44,674 bases of DNA from an uncultured Prevotellaceae bacterium. Lineage in GTDB: Bacteria > Bacteroidota > Bacteroidia > Bacteroidales > Bacteroidaceae. Both the position numbers and the translations under genes were made by a program. Of this stretch, positions 23,767-31,003 are shown in pieces. The stretch's first letter is position 1. Each line of letters opens with the position of its first letter. The stretch covers positions 1 to 44,674 of the forward strand of contig ONSR01000007.1 in the NCBI GenBank assembly GCA_900320565.1, given 5' to 3'. The notes below the pieces were generated by a model. It ran no database searches and had not been told where the DNA came from. It was given only the letters and a program-made list of their open reading frames with translations.

Positions 23767-26682
23767 GTGAAGAATCGACTAACTATATACATTGCCTCGC
23801 TTCTGCTGTTGCTTGCTACCACCCTGAGTTATGCCCAGCAGAAGCAGGCGATGTTGCTTAATATCCGCGGTACAGTCTTCGAAAACGAAAAGCTGCAGCC
23901 GATGGAGGGTGCTACCGTGAAGCTATACAACGAGCGCGACTCGATGATTACCGGCGCGACGACCAAGCAGAACGGGCAGTTCCTGTTGCCTGGCATTCCG
24001 TCGGCCACTTATACGCTTCAAGTGTCGTTCATGGGCTTCAAGACGCAGAAGTTCAAGCTCGCGCTGCCCCAAAGATCCGGCAACTTCAAGGTGGCCGACG
24101 TCATGATGCGCGAGGATGCGACGGTAATGGCTGAAGCCGTCGTCGAAGGCAAACTGCCGGAAATGACGGTCATCGACGATACGGTGGCCTACAACGCTGA
24201 TGCCTTCAAGTTGCCCGAAGGATCGATGGTGGAGGACCTCATCAAGAAGTTGCCCGGCATCGTGCAGGACGAGAACGGAAACTACACGTTCAACGGCAAG
24301 AACATCAGTCAAATCCTTGTTGACGGAAAAGAATTCTTCGGCAACAACCGCAACCTGGTTCTGCAGAATCTGCCTGCCGAGATTGTCGATAAGGTGAAGG
24401 CTTACGACCGAAAGAGCGATATGGCTCGCATCACAGGCATCGACGATGGAAACGAAAGAACTGTGCTCGACCTCGCTATCAAAAAGGATCGGAAGAAAGG
24501 ATTCTTCGGCAACGCAAGCGGAACCTACGGCACTCACGACCGATACAGCGGGCGAGTAAACATGAACAGCTTCATCGGAGACCAGAAGTACAGCGGTTTC
24601 GCCAATGCCGGAAACACAAATGGCAACGGCCTCTCGGACAATCAAAGCCTTGGCGCGACGATGAACTGGCAGAACAAGAAAGTGGAGCTGAACGGCAGCA
24701 TGAACGGCAGCTTCAGCCAGTCGAGCAATGCCTCCGAGTCGAACTCCCAGAACTTCGAACTGAAGAACTCTGCCTACTCGGCCAGCAGGAACCATAGCAA
24801 CAGTCACAACGGCAACTTCGGATTCCAATATCGCGTAGAGTGGAAGCCCGACTCGACGTGGAACATCCAGTTCCGACCTGAGCTTAACTTCAGCAGAACC
24901 CATGGCGAAGGCGGCAACGAGTCGGCCACTTGGAACGATAATCCCTTCCTGCTCTCCCCCACTCCGCTGGCCGACTATCTCGAACTCTCCAGGCAAATCG
25001 GCGTGAACCACCGCCTGGGCGATAACTGGAACAGTTCGAAGAACATCAGCGCATCTGCCTCCCTGCAGGTCAACAAGCGCCTGAAGAAGCCCGGCAGGAA
25101 CATCACTCTGGGCTTGGAAGGCGGCTATGGCGACTCGAACAACGAAGGCAACAGCTACTCGCAAACGGATTACTACCTCCTCGAGGCACTCAGCGGCGGC
25201 GACTCCGTCTATCATAAAGTGCAGTACAATCGTGGCTCGAACTACAACTACAACTTCCGCGTTCGCTTCAGCTACAGCGAGCCTATCGCCTATCAGACTT
25301 TCTTGCAACTCGATTACAACTATCGATACACCTTCCGCGACAACGACCGCGACGTCCGCTCCATCTTCGATCCGTACAACGACATACTTGGCGTGAACGC
25401 CTCTAACTATGATGATTTCTTCGATGCACCTTATGTAGTGCAAGACAAGCAACAGTGCAGTTACACGCGCAACATAGGTCAGAACCATAGTATCCGCACC
25501 CAGATACGCTTCAACCGCACCAAGTTCCGCCTGACTGTCGGTGCAACTGTGCAGCCGCAAATCAGTAAAGTGGATTACCACAAAGGTCGCATTGACACTT
25601 TACTGCGCCGAACCGTCGTCAACGCCTCGCCTGTCGTGAACTTTCAATACAGGTTCAGCCGTCAGGAACAACTCGAACTCCGCTACAACGCCGATACAGG
25701 TTGGCCCAACATCACAGACATGATTCCCGACACGCTGAGCGACGCCAACCCGCTTAACATTCGTATTGGTAACGCGGGACTCAAGCCGAGCTTCACCCAG
25801 AACGTCCAATTCGAGTATCGCCGCACGGTTATCGACTACCAACGCACCAATGCGGTCAGCCTTCAGTTCCATACGACGAGGAACAGCACCACGAACCGAA
25901 CGGAATATAATGAGGTGACGGGCGGTCGCGTATCGATGCCTGTCAACGTGAACGGCAACTGGAATGCGTCGGCAAACTACAACTTCAACACCGCCCTCGA
26001 CAGCAAAAAGCATTGGCGCTTCGATATGAATACGTCGCTCAGCACCAGCAAAAACATCGGTTACCTGTATCGAAGCAAGGACAAGATGACGGTGGAGAAC
26101 ATCACGCGAAGCGGCAACTTCGGTCAAAGATTACGCTTCACCTTCCGACAAGACTGGGAGAGTGGCTGGCAAGTGGAAGCCAACGTGAACGGCAGATTCA
26201 ATTATAACCTCAATCGCAGCAATAATGCGACGGCCTCGAACCTCGACCATTACAACTTCAACTACGGCGGAAGTTTCGTCCTGACCTTCCCTTGGGGGAT
26301 GACTATCAGCAGCGACATCGAGCAACAAAGCCGCCGTGGTTACTCGGACGAGGCTATGAACACGAACCACTTGATATGGAACGGCAGCATCAGCCAAAGG
26401 TTCCTTCCCTACAAACAGCTGACGATAAGCCTGCGTGCAGTTGACATCCTCGATGAACGCGACGACGTGAACCGCAACGTGAGTGCTGTTAGCCGCACCG
26501 ACACAAGGAATGACATGGTTCGCAGCTACGTGCTGCTCTCGGCCAACTGGCACTTCGGTCGCTTCGGCGGACGCGGCATGATGGGTCGTGGCCGCGGCGA
26601 AGGTGGCCGCGGAGAGGGTGGTTCTCGAGGAGGCGGAGGCGGTGGCCGAGGCGGCTTCGGTGGCGGAGGTGGAAGATTTTAG
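23767..26682 (+). CDS. Outer-membrane beta-barrel receptor (TonB-dependent-like) with Gly/Arg-rich tail
   Basis: The 971-residue product starts at GTG, the only start giving the full signal peptide (VKNRLTIYIASLLLLLATT to SYA). A carboxypeptidase-regulatory-like domain follows (about 30-115), then a plug-like segment (IKKLPGIVQDENGNYTFNGK and ILVDGKEFFG at about 158-195), then a long barrel rich in Asn and aromatic strands, of the OMP_b-brl_3 type. The last 40 residues are almost only Gly, Arg and Met (GGRGMMGRGRGEGGRGEGGS and onward), ending GGGGRF. No SusD homologue follows. The cargo is unknown. A 22-bp repeat array follows 20 bases after the stop. Confidence 0.85.
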   Translation: MKNRLTIYIASLLLLLATTLSYAQQKQAMLLNIRGTVFENEKLQPMEGATVKLYNERDSMITGATTKQNGQFLLPGIPSATYTLQVSFMGFKTQKFKLALPQRSGNFKVADVMMREDATVMAEAVVEGKLPEMTVIDDTVAYNADAFKLPEGSMVEDLIKKLPGIVQDENGNYTFNGKNISQILVDGKEFFGNNRNLVLQNLPAEIVDKVKAYDRKSDMARITGIDDGNERTVLDLAIKKDRKKGFFGNASGTYGTHDRYSGRVNMNSFIGDQKYSGFANAGNTNGNGLSDNQSLGATMNWQNKKVELNGSMNGSFSQSSNASESNSQNFELKNSAYSASRNHSNSHNGNFGFQYRVEWKPDSTWNIQFRPELNFSRTHGEGGNESATWNDNPFLLSPTPLADYLELSRQIGVNHRLGDNWNSSKNISASASLQVNKRLKKPGRNITLGLEGGYGDSNNEGNSYSQTDYYLLEALSGGDSVYHKVQYNRGSNYNYNFRVRFSYSEPIAYQTFLQLDYNYRYTFRDNDRDVRSIFDPYNDILGVNASNYDDFFDAPYVVQDKQQCSYTRNIGQNHSIRTQIRFNRTKFRLTVGATVQPQISKVDYHKGRIDTLLRRTVVNASPVVNFQYRFSRQEQLELRYNADTGWPNITDMIPDTLSDANPLNIRIGNAGLKPSFTQNVQFEYRRTVIDYQRTNAVSLQFHTTRNSTTNRTEYNEVTGGRVSMPVNVNGNWNASANYNFNTALDSKKHWRFDMNTSLSTSKNIGYLYRSKDKMTVENITRSGNFGQRLRFTFRQDWESGWQVEANVNGRFNYNLNRSNNATASNLDHYNFNYGGSFVLTFPWGMTISSDIEQQSRRGYSDEAMNTNHLIWNGSISQRFLPYKQLTISLRAVDILDERDDVNRNVSAVSRTDTRNDMVRSYVLLSANWHFGRFGGRGMMGRGRGEGGRGEGGSRGGGGGGRGGFGGGGGRF

Positions 26683-26701
26683 CTAAGCATATAAACAAAT
26701 T

Positions 26702-26780
26702 AGGCACGTCTAATTCGCAAACTAGACATGCCTAATTCATCAACGAGGCATGCCTAATTCGCAAACTAGGCGTGCCTCGC
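26702..26780. repeat. Four-unit 22-bp array with AGGCATGCCT core
   Basis: Cores start at 26702 (AGGCACGTCT), 26724 (AGACATGCCT), 26746 (AGGCATGCCT, a perfect palindrome) and 26768 (AGGCGTGCCT), exactly 22 bp apart. They are joined by 12-base linkers, AATTCGCAAACT twice and AATTCATCAACG once. Neighbouring cores pair to make two hairpins with the same loop. The array fills the gap between two convergent genes and may serve as a bidirectional terminator. Confidence 0.9.
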
Positions 26781-26795
26781 TTTATAGGTTAACGT

Positions 26796-27788
26796 TTACT
26801 TTACAGTCCAGATGTCGTTCGTCTCGAGCAACTCGGCGAAGTTGTGATACTTCTTAGCCGCTTTGACTTCCTCGATTTGGCTCCAAACGCAATCGTCATA
26901 GGTTGGGGCTTCGACATCACGAATCACGCCAAGAGCGACGGGCCACTCCATCTCGGCTAGCTTCAACTGCAGGGTGTTGTCCTCGCACTTCGCGTCGTGA
27001 ACCAGGACGTCGGCTTCTGTGTAACCCTCCTCACCAAGTTTAACGGCCTTGATGTTAAAGCCTTCCTGCACAATGCCGTACTCGTTGTTCTCTCCGAAAA
27101 GCATCTTCTCGCCGTGCTTCAAATAGATGGCATTCTTGGCGCGACCTTCCTTCGAATAGACTGCATCGTGCGTGCCGTTGTTGAAGATGACGCAGTTCTG
27201 CAGGATCTCGCACACGCTGGCGCCCTTGTGATTGTATGCCGCCTTTAGAATCTCCACGGTGCCTGGGGCATCGGTGGCAACAGCGCGGGCAAAGAAGTGA
27301 CCTCTCGCTCCGAAGCACAACTCGGCAGGACGGAAGGGATCCTCAACCGTTCCGTATGGCGACGACTTGCTGACGAAGCCACGCGGGCTGGTGGGGCTGT
27401 ACTGTCCCTTCGTTAAACCGTAGATTCTGTTGTTGAGCAGAATCATGTTCAGGTTGATGTTGCGGCGGTTGGCGTGTATGAAGTGATTGCCTCCGATAGC
27501 CAGTCCGTCGCCATCACCACTGACTTGCCAAACGGTCAGATTGGGGTTAGCAACCTTGCAACCAGTAGCAATCGCAGCCGCACGGCCGTGAATCGTGTTC
27601 ATGCCATACGTCGCCATATAGTGCGGCAGACGGCTGGAACAACCAATACCGCTGATGACAGCAGTCTGCGACGGCGCCACACCTATCTCTGCCATCGCTT
27701 TATGCAGGTTGGCGAGGAAGAAATGGTCACCACATCCAGGACACCAACGCGGTTGTCCCTTCTTATAATCATTACTCGTATATGCCAT
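26796..27788 (-). CDS. korB: 2-oxoacid:ferredoxin oxidoreductase, beta subunit
   Basis: The 330-residue subunit binds thiamine diphosphate and a [4Fe-4S] cluster and, with KorA, decarboxylates a 2-oxoacid (probably 2-oxoglutarate) to acyl-CoA and reduced ferredoxin. Family features are RWCPGCGD (C16, C19), ISGIGCSSRL and the diphosphate-binding VSGDGDGLAIGGNH with later NNRIYGLTKGQ. It is read after korA, but a GxxExxY gene lies between the two. Confidence 0.92.
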   Translation of the reverse strand: MAYTSNDYKKGQPRWCPGCGDHFFLANLHKAMAEIGVAPSQTAVISGIGCSSRLPHYMATYGMNTIHGRAAAIATGCKVANPNLTVWQVSGDGDGLAIGGNHFIHANRRNINLNMILLNNRIYGLTKGQYSPTSPRGFVSKSSPYGTVEDPFRPAELCFGARGHFFARAVATDAPGTVEILKAAYNHKGASVCEILQNCVIFNNGTHDAVYSKEGRAKNAIYLKHGEKMLFGENNEYGIVQEGFNIKAVKLGEEGYTEADVLVHDAKCEDNTLQLKLAEMEWPVALGVIRDVEAPTYDDCVWSQIEEVKAAKKYHNFAELLETNDIWTVK

Positions 27789-27859
27789 AATACTTGGATT
27801 TTATTTTCTTTTCAACAACGGATTGAATGAGCTATCATTATGACTGAGATATTTTGCGA

Positions 27860-27886
27860 CAACTGATTAAACGGATTAAACGGATT
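27860..27886. repeat. 9-bp array left of the GxxExxY gene
   Basis: CAACTGATT, AAACGGATT and AAACGGATT repeat at 9 bp and end next to the stop codon of the GxxExxY gene (27888). The related array on the other side of the gene is in inverted orientation. Confidence 0.8.
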
Positions 27887-27887
27887 T

Positions 27888-28259
27888 CTATCCTATGGGA
27901 AAGCGTTCTTTTACGAGGGAAGATTCGCCGAAATTGATAAGCAATGATAGTTTGAAACCTGCAACTTTGGCATAATTTATGGCTTGTGAGCGATGCACAT
28001 CATCCAGTTCCCTGACTGCTTTTAGTTCGACGATTATCTTGTCGTAGCAAATAAAGTCTGGGATGTATGTCCCTTCTAATACGACACCTTTATATGTTGC
28101 ATGAATCTCCTTCTCTCGTTCGAAAGGTATTCCCTGTTCAGCAAACTCTATTGCCAAAGCTTCTTGGTAAACCTTTTCAGTGAACCCCGGACCAAGAACA
28201 CGATGCACTTTCATCGCTGCGCCAATGATTTGGTAAGTCTCGTCTTCGTATCTAAGCAT
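27888..28259 (-). CDS. GxxExxY family protein (PD-(D/E)XK-like)
   Basis: The 123-residue product carries the defining G25-x-x-E28-x-x-Y31 motif (GFTEKVY) after the conserved 'ETYQIIGAAMKVHRVLGPG' start. It also has a nuclease-like core: D68 in IPDFICYD and E78-L-K80 in VELKAV, as in PD-(D/E)XK folds. Family function is unknown; nuclease activity is possible from the residues but unproven. The gene interrupts the korA-korB pair, in the same direction, and is bracketed by inverted 9-bp arrays, which suggests insertion as a cassette. Confidence 0.85.
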   Translation of the reverse strand: MLRYEDETYQIIGAAMKVHRVLGPGFTEKVYQEALAIEFAEQGIPFEREKEIHATYKGVVLEGTYIPDFICYDKIIVELKAVRELDDVHRSQAINYAKVAGFKLSLLINFGESSLVKERFPIG

Positions 28260-28265
28260 TGCCTT

Positions 28266-28292
28266 AATCCGTCAAATCAGTTCAATCCGTTG
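28266..28292. repeat. 9-bp array right of the GxxExxY gene
   Basis: AATCCGTCA, AATCAGTTC and AATCCGTTG repeat at 9 bp, starting 7 bases upstream of the GxxExxY ATG. They are the inverse of the left-hand array (AACGGATT and CAACTGATT). Confidence 0.8.
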
Positions 28293-28307
28293 TTTTGTAT
28301 TATATAT

Positions 28308-30146
28308 TTACTCCTTGTTTAATAACTTCCCGAACGCTTCGACTAACTCGGCAACCTTGAAGGGCTGACCTTTTACTTCATTGTACTGCTGGGGGACAAA
28401 CCCGTCGACTTTCATGCGGAGCCAGCCTGCGAGCTGTCCCATATTCTGTTCGGCTACTACGACCTTCGGGTAGCGACGCAGGACGTCGGCAGTGTTCCCC
28501 GGTAGGGGATTGATGTAGCGGAAGTGCGCGAGGGCAACCTTCTTGCCCTGGGCACGCAGTTCGTCCATCGCAGCATGCAGGTGACCATAGGTGCCGCCGA
28601 AGCCCACGATGAGCAACTCGGCATCGTCTTTGTCGCCAAGCACCTCGAGGTCGGGCACGGGAATGGCAGCTATCTTAGCCTGACGCTTGCGGGTCATCAG
28701 GTCGTGATTCTCGGGGTTCGTACTGATGGCACCCGTCTTGTCGTCCTTCTCGAGGCCGCCGAGGATGTGCTCGAAGCCTTCTCTGCCAGGCACAGCCCAG
28801 TAGCGAACGCCCTCGGCATTACGCATATATGGTGTCCAAGAGCCTTTCAAATCCTCTGGGACATAAGGCGGCGTGATGGCGGGATACTCGCTGAGGTCGG
28901 GCAGTTTGAATGCTGCGGAACCATTTGCAACGTAGGCATCCGTCATGAGAATGACGGGGGTCATATGCTCCAACGCCATCTTCGAGGCAGCGAAAGCCAT
29001 TTCGAAGCAGTCGGTGGGGCTTGCTGCGGCAACGACAGGCATTGGGCTCTCGCCGTTACGACCAAAGAGAGCTTGCAAGAGGTCGGTCTGTTCGCTCTTC
29101 GTTGGAAGACCCGTCGCAGGTCCGCCTCGCTGCACGTCAAGCACGACGATGGGCAGTTCCATGATGACTGCAAGGTTCATCGCCTCGCTCTTGAGGCAGA
29201 TGCCAGGGCCGGATGTGCTCGTTACGGCGAGTGCTCCAGCGAACGAAGCGCCTACTGCCGACGCGCAGCCTGCTATCTCGTCCTCGCATTGAACGGTAAT
29301 CACGCCGAGGCTCTTGTGCTTCGAGAGCTCGTGGAGGACGTCGGTAGCGGGTGTGATGGGATAAGATCCGAGGTAGAGCTTGAGCCCAGCCTTCTCGGCA
29401 GCAGCGATGAAGCCATACGCCGTAGCCTTGTTTCCGGTGATGTCCATGTATCGGCCGGGCACTTTGTGCTTCGTCTCGATGCGATAGACGTTGGCCACGC
29501 TGGAGTGCGTGTTGTGTCCGTAATCGTAGCCTGCCTGGATGACTTTAATGTTTGCTTCGGCAATTTCCGGCTTCTTGGCAAACTTCTCGCGAAGGAAGTT
29601 GAAGGCGACGTCGAGGTCTCTGTCGAACAGCCAGCACACCAGACCGAGGGCAAACATATTGCGGCATTTGCTCACGCTCTTGGCGTCCATCCCGCTGTCA
29701 GCCAGACAATCCTTCACCATCGTCGTGAGAGGGCAGGCAATTACCCTGTCCGGATTGATGCCCATCTCGCCGAGATAATCCTCGGTTTGAAACTGTGCCT
29801 TCTCCAAGTCTTTAGGCCCGAAGCTGTCGGTATCGATGATGATAGCGGCATCGGGCTTAGCGTAGCGATACTGCGTCTTGAGTGCTGCGGCATTCATTGC
29901 CACGAGGACATCGCAGAGGTCGCCAGGTGTATAGACCTGCTCGGCACCAATGTGGACCTGGAAACCGCTGACGCCCGTAAGCGAACCTTGCGGAGCGCGG
30001 ATGTCGGCAGGGTAGTCCGGGAACGTACTGATACTGTTGCCCACGGTGGCGGACACAGTAGAAAAAATATTTCCGGCGAGCTGCATGCCGTCGCCGGAAT
30101 CACCAGAGAACCTTACTACTACAGATTCTTTTTCCTTTATTTCCAT
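28308..30146 (-). CDS. korA: 2-oxoacid:ferredoxin oxidoreductase, fused gamma-alpha subunit
   Basis: The 612-residue subunit joins an N-terminal gamma domain (RFSGDSGDGMQLAGN, residues 12-26) to the alpha pyrimidine-binding domain (from NKATAYGF through YPITPATD, QCEDEIAG and STSGPGICLKSEA). Together with KorB it forms the oxidoreductase that supplies reduced ferredoxin and succinyl-CoA in anaerobes lacking the dehydrogenase complex. ATG 30146 is chosen. An upstream ATG at 30173 would add nine residues encoded by tandem repeat DNA. The tRNA-Arg gene precedes it on the same strand without a visible terminator. Confidence 0.92.
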   Translation of the reverse strand: MEIKEKESVVVRFSGDSGDGMQLAGNIFSTVSATVGNSISTFPDYPADIRAPQGSLTGVSGFQVHIGAEQVYTPGDLCDVLVAMNAAALKTQYRYAKPDAAIIIDTDSFGPKDLEKAQFQTEDYLGEMGINPDRVIACPLTTMVKDCLADSGMDAKSVSKCRNMFALGLVCWLFDRDLDVAFNFLREKFAKKPEIAEANIKVIQAGYDYGHNTHSSVANVYRIETKHKVPGRYMDITGNKATAYGFIAAAEKAGLKLYLGSYPITPATDVLHELSKHKSLGVITVQCEDEIAGCASAVGASFAGALAVTSTSGPGICLKSEAMNLAVIMELPIVVLDVQRGGPATGLPTKSEQTDLLQALFGRNGESPMPVVAAASPTDCFEMAFAASKMALEHMTPVILMTDAYVANGSAAFKLPDLSEYPAITPPYVPEDLKGSWTPYMRNAEGVRYWAVPGREGFEHILGGLEKDDKTGAISTNPENHDLMTRKRQAKIAAIPVPDLEVLGDKDDAELLIVGFGGTYGHLHAAMDELRAQGKKVALAHFRYINPLPGNTADVLRRYPKVVVAEQNMGQLAGWLRMKVDGFVPQQYNEVKGQPFKVAELVEAFGKLLNKE

Positions 30147-30155
30147 ATCTTTTTG

Positions 30156-30225
30156 TAGTTGACAAGTAAACAAGTTGACGAGTTGTTACCTTTAAACTCT
30201 TAACTTTGAACTATGAACTATGAAC
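30156..30225. repeat. 8-bp and 7-bp arrays between tRNA-Arg and korA
   Basis: Bases 30156-30187 repeat at 8 bp (AGTTGACA, AGTAAACA, AGTTGACG, AGTTGTTA). Bases 30191-30225 repeat at 7 bp (TTTAAAC, TCTTAAC, TTTGAAC, TATGAAC, TATGAAC). Together they fill most of the 90-base gap. Confidence 0.75.
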
Positions 30226-30236
30226 TTCCGAAGTAG

Positions 30237-30308
30237 TACTCCCGAGGGGAATCGAACCCCTATCTAAAGTTTAGGAAACTTCTATTCTATCCGTTGAACT
30301 ACAGGAGC
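30237..30308 (-). tRNA. tRNA-Arg (anticodon CCU)
   Basis: The minus strand folds into a 72-nt cloverleaf. The acceptor stem is GCTCCTG/CGGGAGT (with a G-U first pair), the D stem GTTC/GAAT, the anticodon stem GAAGT/ACTTT with loop TTCCTAA, and the T stem AGGGG/CCCCT with loop TTCGATT. The anticodon CCT reads AGG. CCA is not encoded. A TAnnTTTG promoter box lies about 40 bases upstream. Confidence 0.93.
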
Positions 30309-30348
30309 AACCTTGCGGGCTGATATTTCAAGCCTTCAAAATCGCGTG

Positions 30349-30356
30349 CAAAGGTA
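30349..30356 (-). promoter_or_regulatory. -7 box of the tRNA-Arg gene
   Basis: Minus-strand TACCTTTG fits the consensus exactly. No clear -33 element at 19-21 bases. Upstream of it, 30375-30402 is a 14-bp sequence (TGAAAAATTAAAGG) present twice in tandem. Confidence 0.6.
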
Positions 30357-30556
30357 CAACAAAATAATTAAAAATGAAAAATTAAAGGTGAAAAATTAAA
30401 GGAAGACGGGCGAAAAGAGGTGAAAAACCACCGGACAAATAGTAAGACAACACGCCGTTCTGCTTTCTTTTTGCTATTTCGAGAGTGAACGCAACAGGGA
30501 GGCAAAATGATTGAAAAAGGGGGAAATCGGGGACTTATGCAGGCAAGTTAATCAAC

Positions 30557-30622
30557 TCAGCAGGGAGGGTTTGAACATCCCCTATAGGGCGTTGACGATT
30601 TCGGCATAGGGCGTTGAGAAGA
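30557..30622. repeat. 22-bp array sharing the CCCCTATAGGGCGTTG unit
   Basis: CCCCTATAGGGCGTTG at 30579-30594 is identical to the unit at 12186. Exactly 22 bp later, TCGGCATAGGGCGTTG (30601) keeps the right half. A more decayed unit (TCAGCAGGGAGGGTTTGA) starts 22 bp before, at 30557. Confidence 0.8.
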
Positions 30623-30639
30623 AACCCGTGCCGAATCAC

Positions 30640-30942
30640 TCCACGAAACAGGTCGAAAAAGCCACTTTTTCACGCAAAATCGGGTCATTTTGCTGCCCGC
30701 GCCTGGACACGAAAAACTTAAGTCTCACAGCCTCAACGTGTTACAAAATTCGAGAAAATTGCGATAAATTTGGGGTCGGACACAGTTCTGCTGTTCCGAT
30801 GCCGTTTTTCGAGCATTTGGAAAATACAGAAAGTAAGCAAGTGTGGCATTTTCGCTTACATTTTATCAAAAGCCGCACGCACTCGGGAATGCCGTTCTTT
30901 TTCCGCTTTTTCGACTTTAGGGCAAAAGATATACAATATCGC
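30640..30942. other. Non-coding stretch upstream of susC with several hairpins
   Basis: No convincing gene is present: the two frames open across it have unlikely compositions and no family features. It holds GAAAAAG-N3-CTTTTTC (30655-30671), a TAAATTTG box (30765-30772) directly followed by a bulged hairpin (30776-30799) with a T5 run at 30805, and a GTAAGC/GCTTAC pair (30833-30859). A structured leader, small RNA or decayed gene are all possible. Confidence 0.35.
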
Positions 30943-30973
30943 TTGCTATAATAATAAATAATGTGTAACTTTG
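30943..30973 (+). promoter_or_regulatory. Bacteroidota-type promoter of the SusC/SusD/GH85 locus
   Basis: TTG (30943-30945), a spacer of exactly 20 bases and TAACTTTG (30966-30973). The leader to the susC ATG is about 25 bases. Confidence 0.8.
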
Positions 30974-31003
30974 TGGGGCAAATAGGACAAAATGACATAA
31001 ACA

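Noticed and set aside
23923-25581. 552-codon open frame opposite the beta-barrel receptor gene
   Set aside because: Antisense to a well-supported barrel protein; composition is an artefact of its codon use.
28524-30158. 544-codon open frame opposite korA
   Set aside because: The opposite strand encodes a complete, motif-bearing KorA. This frame has no recognisable family features and mirrors KorA codon structure.
30628-30951. Possible 107-residue gene upstream of susC
   Set aside because: Composition is rich in Cys, Phe and Arg, there is no usable initiation context, and hairpins interrupt the region. Kept only as non-coding.
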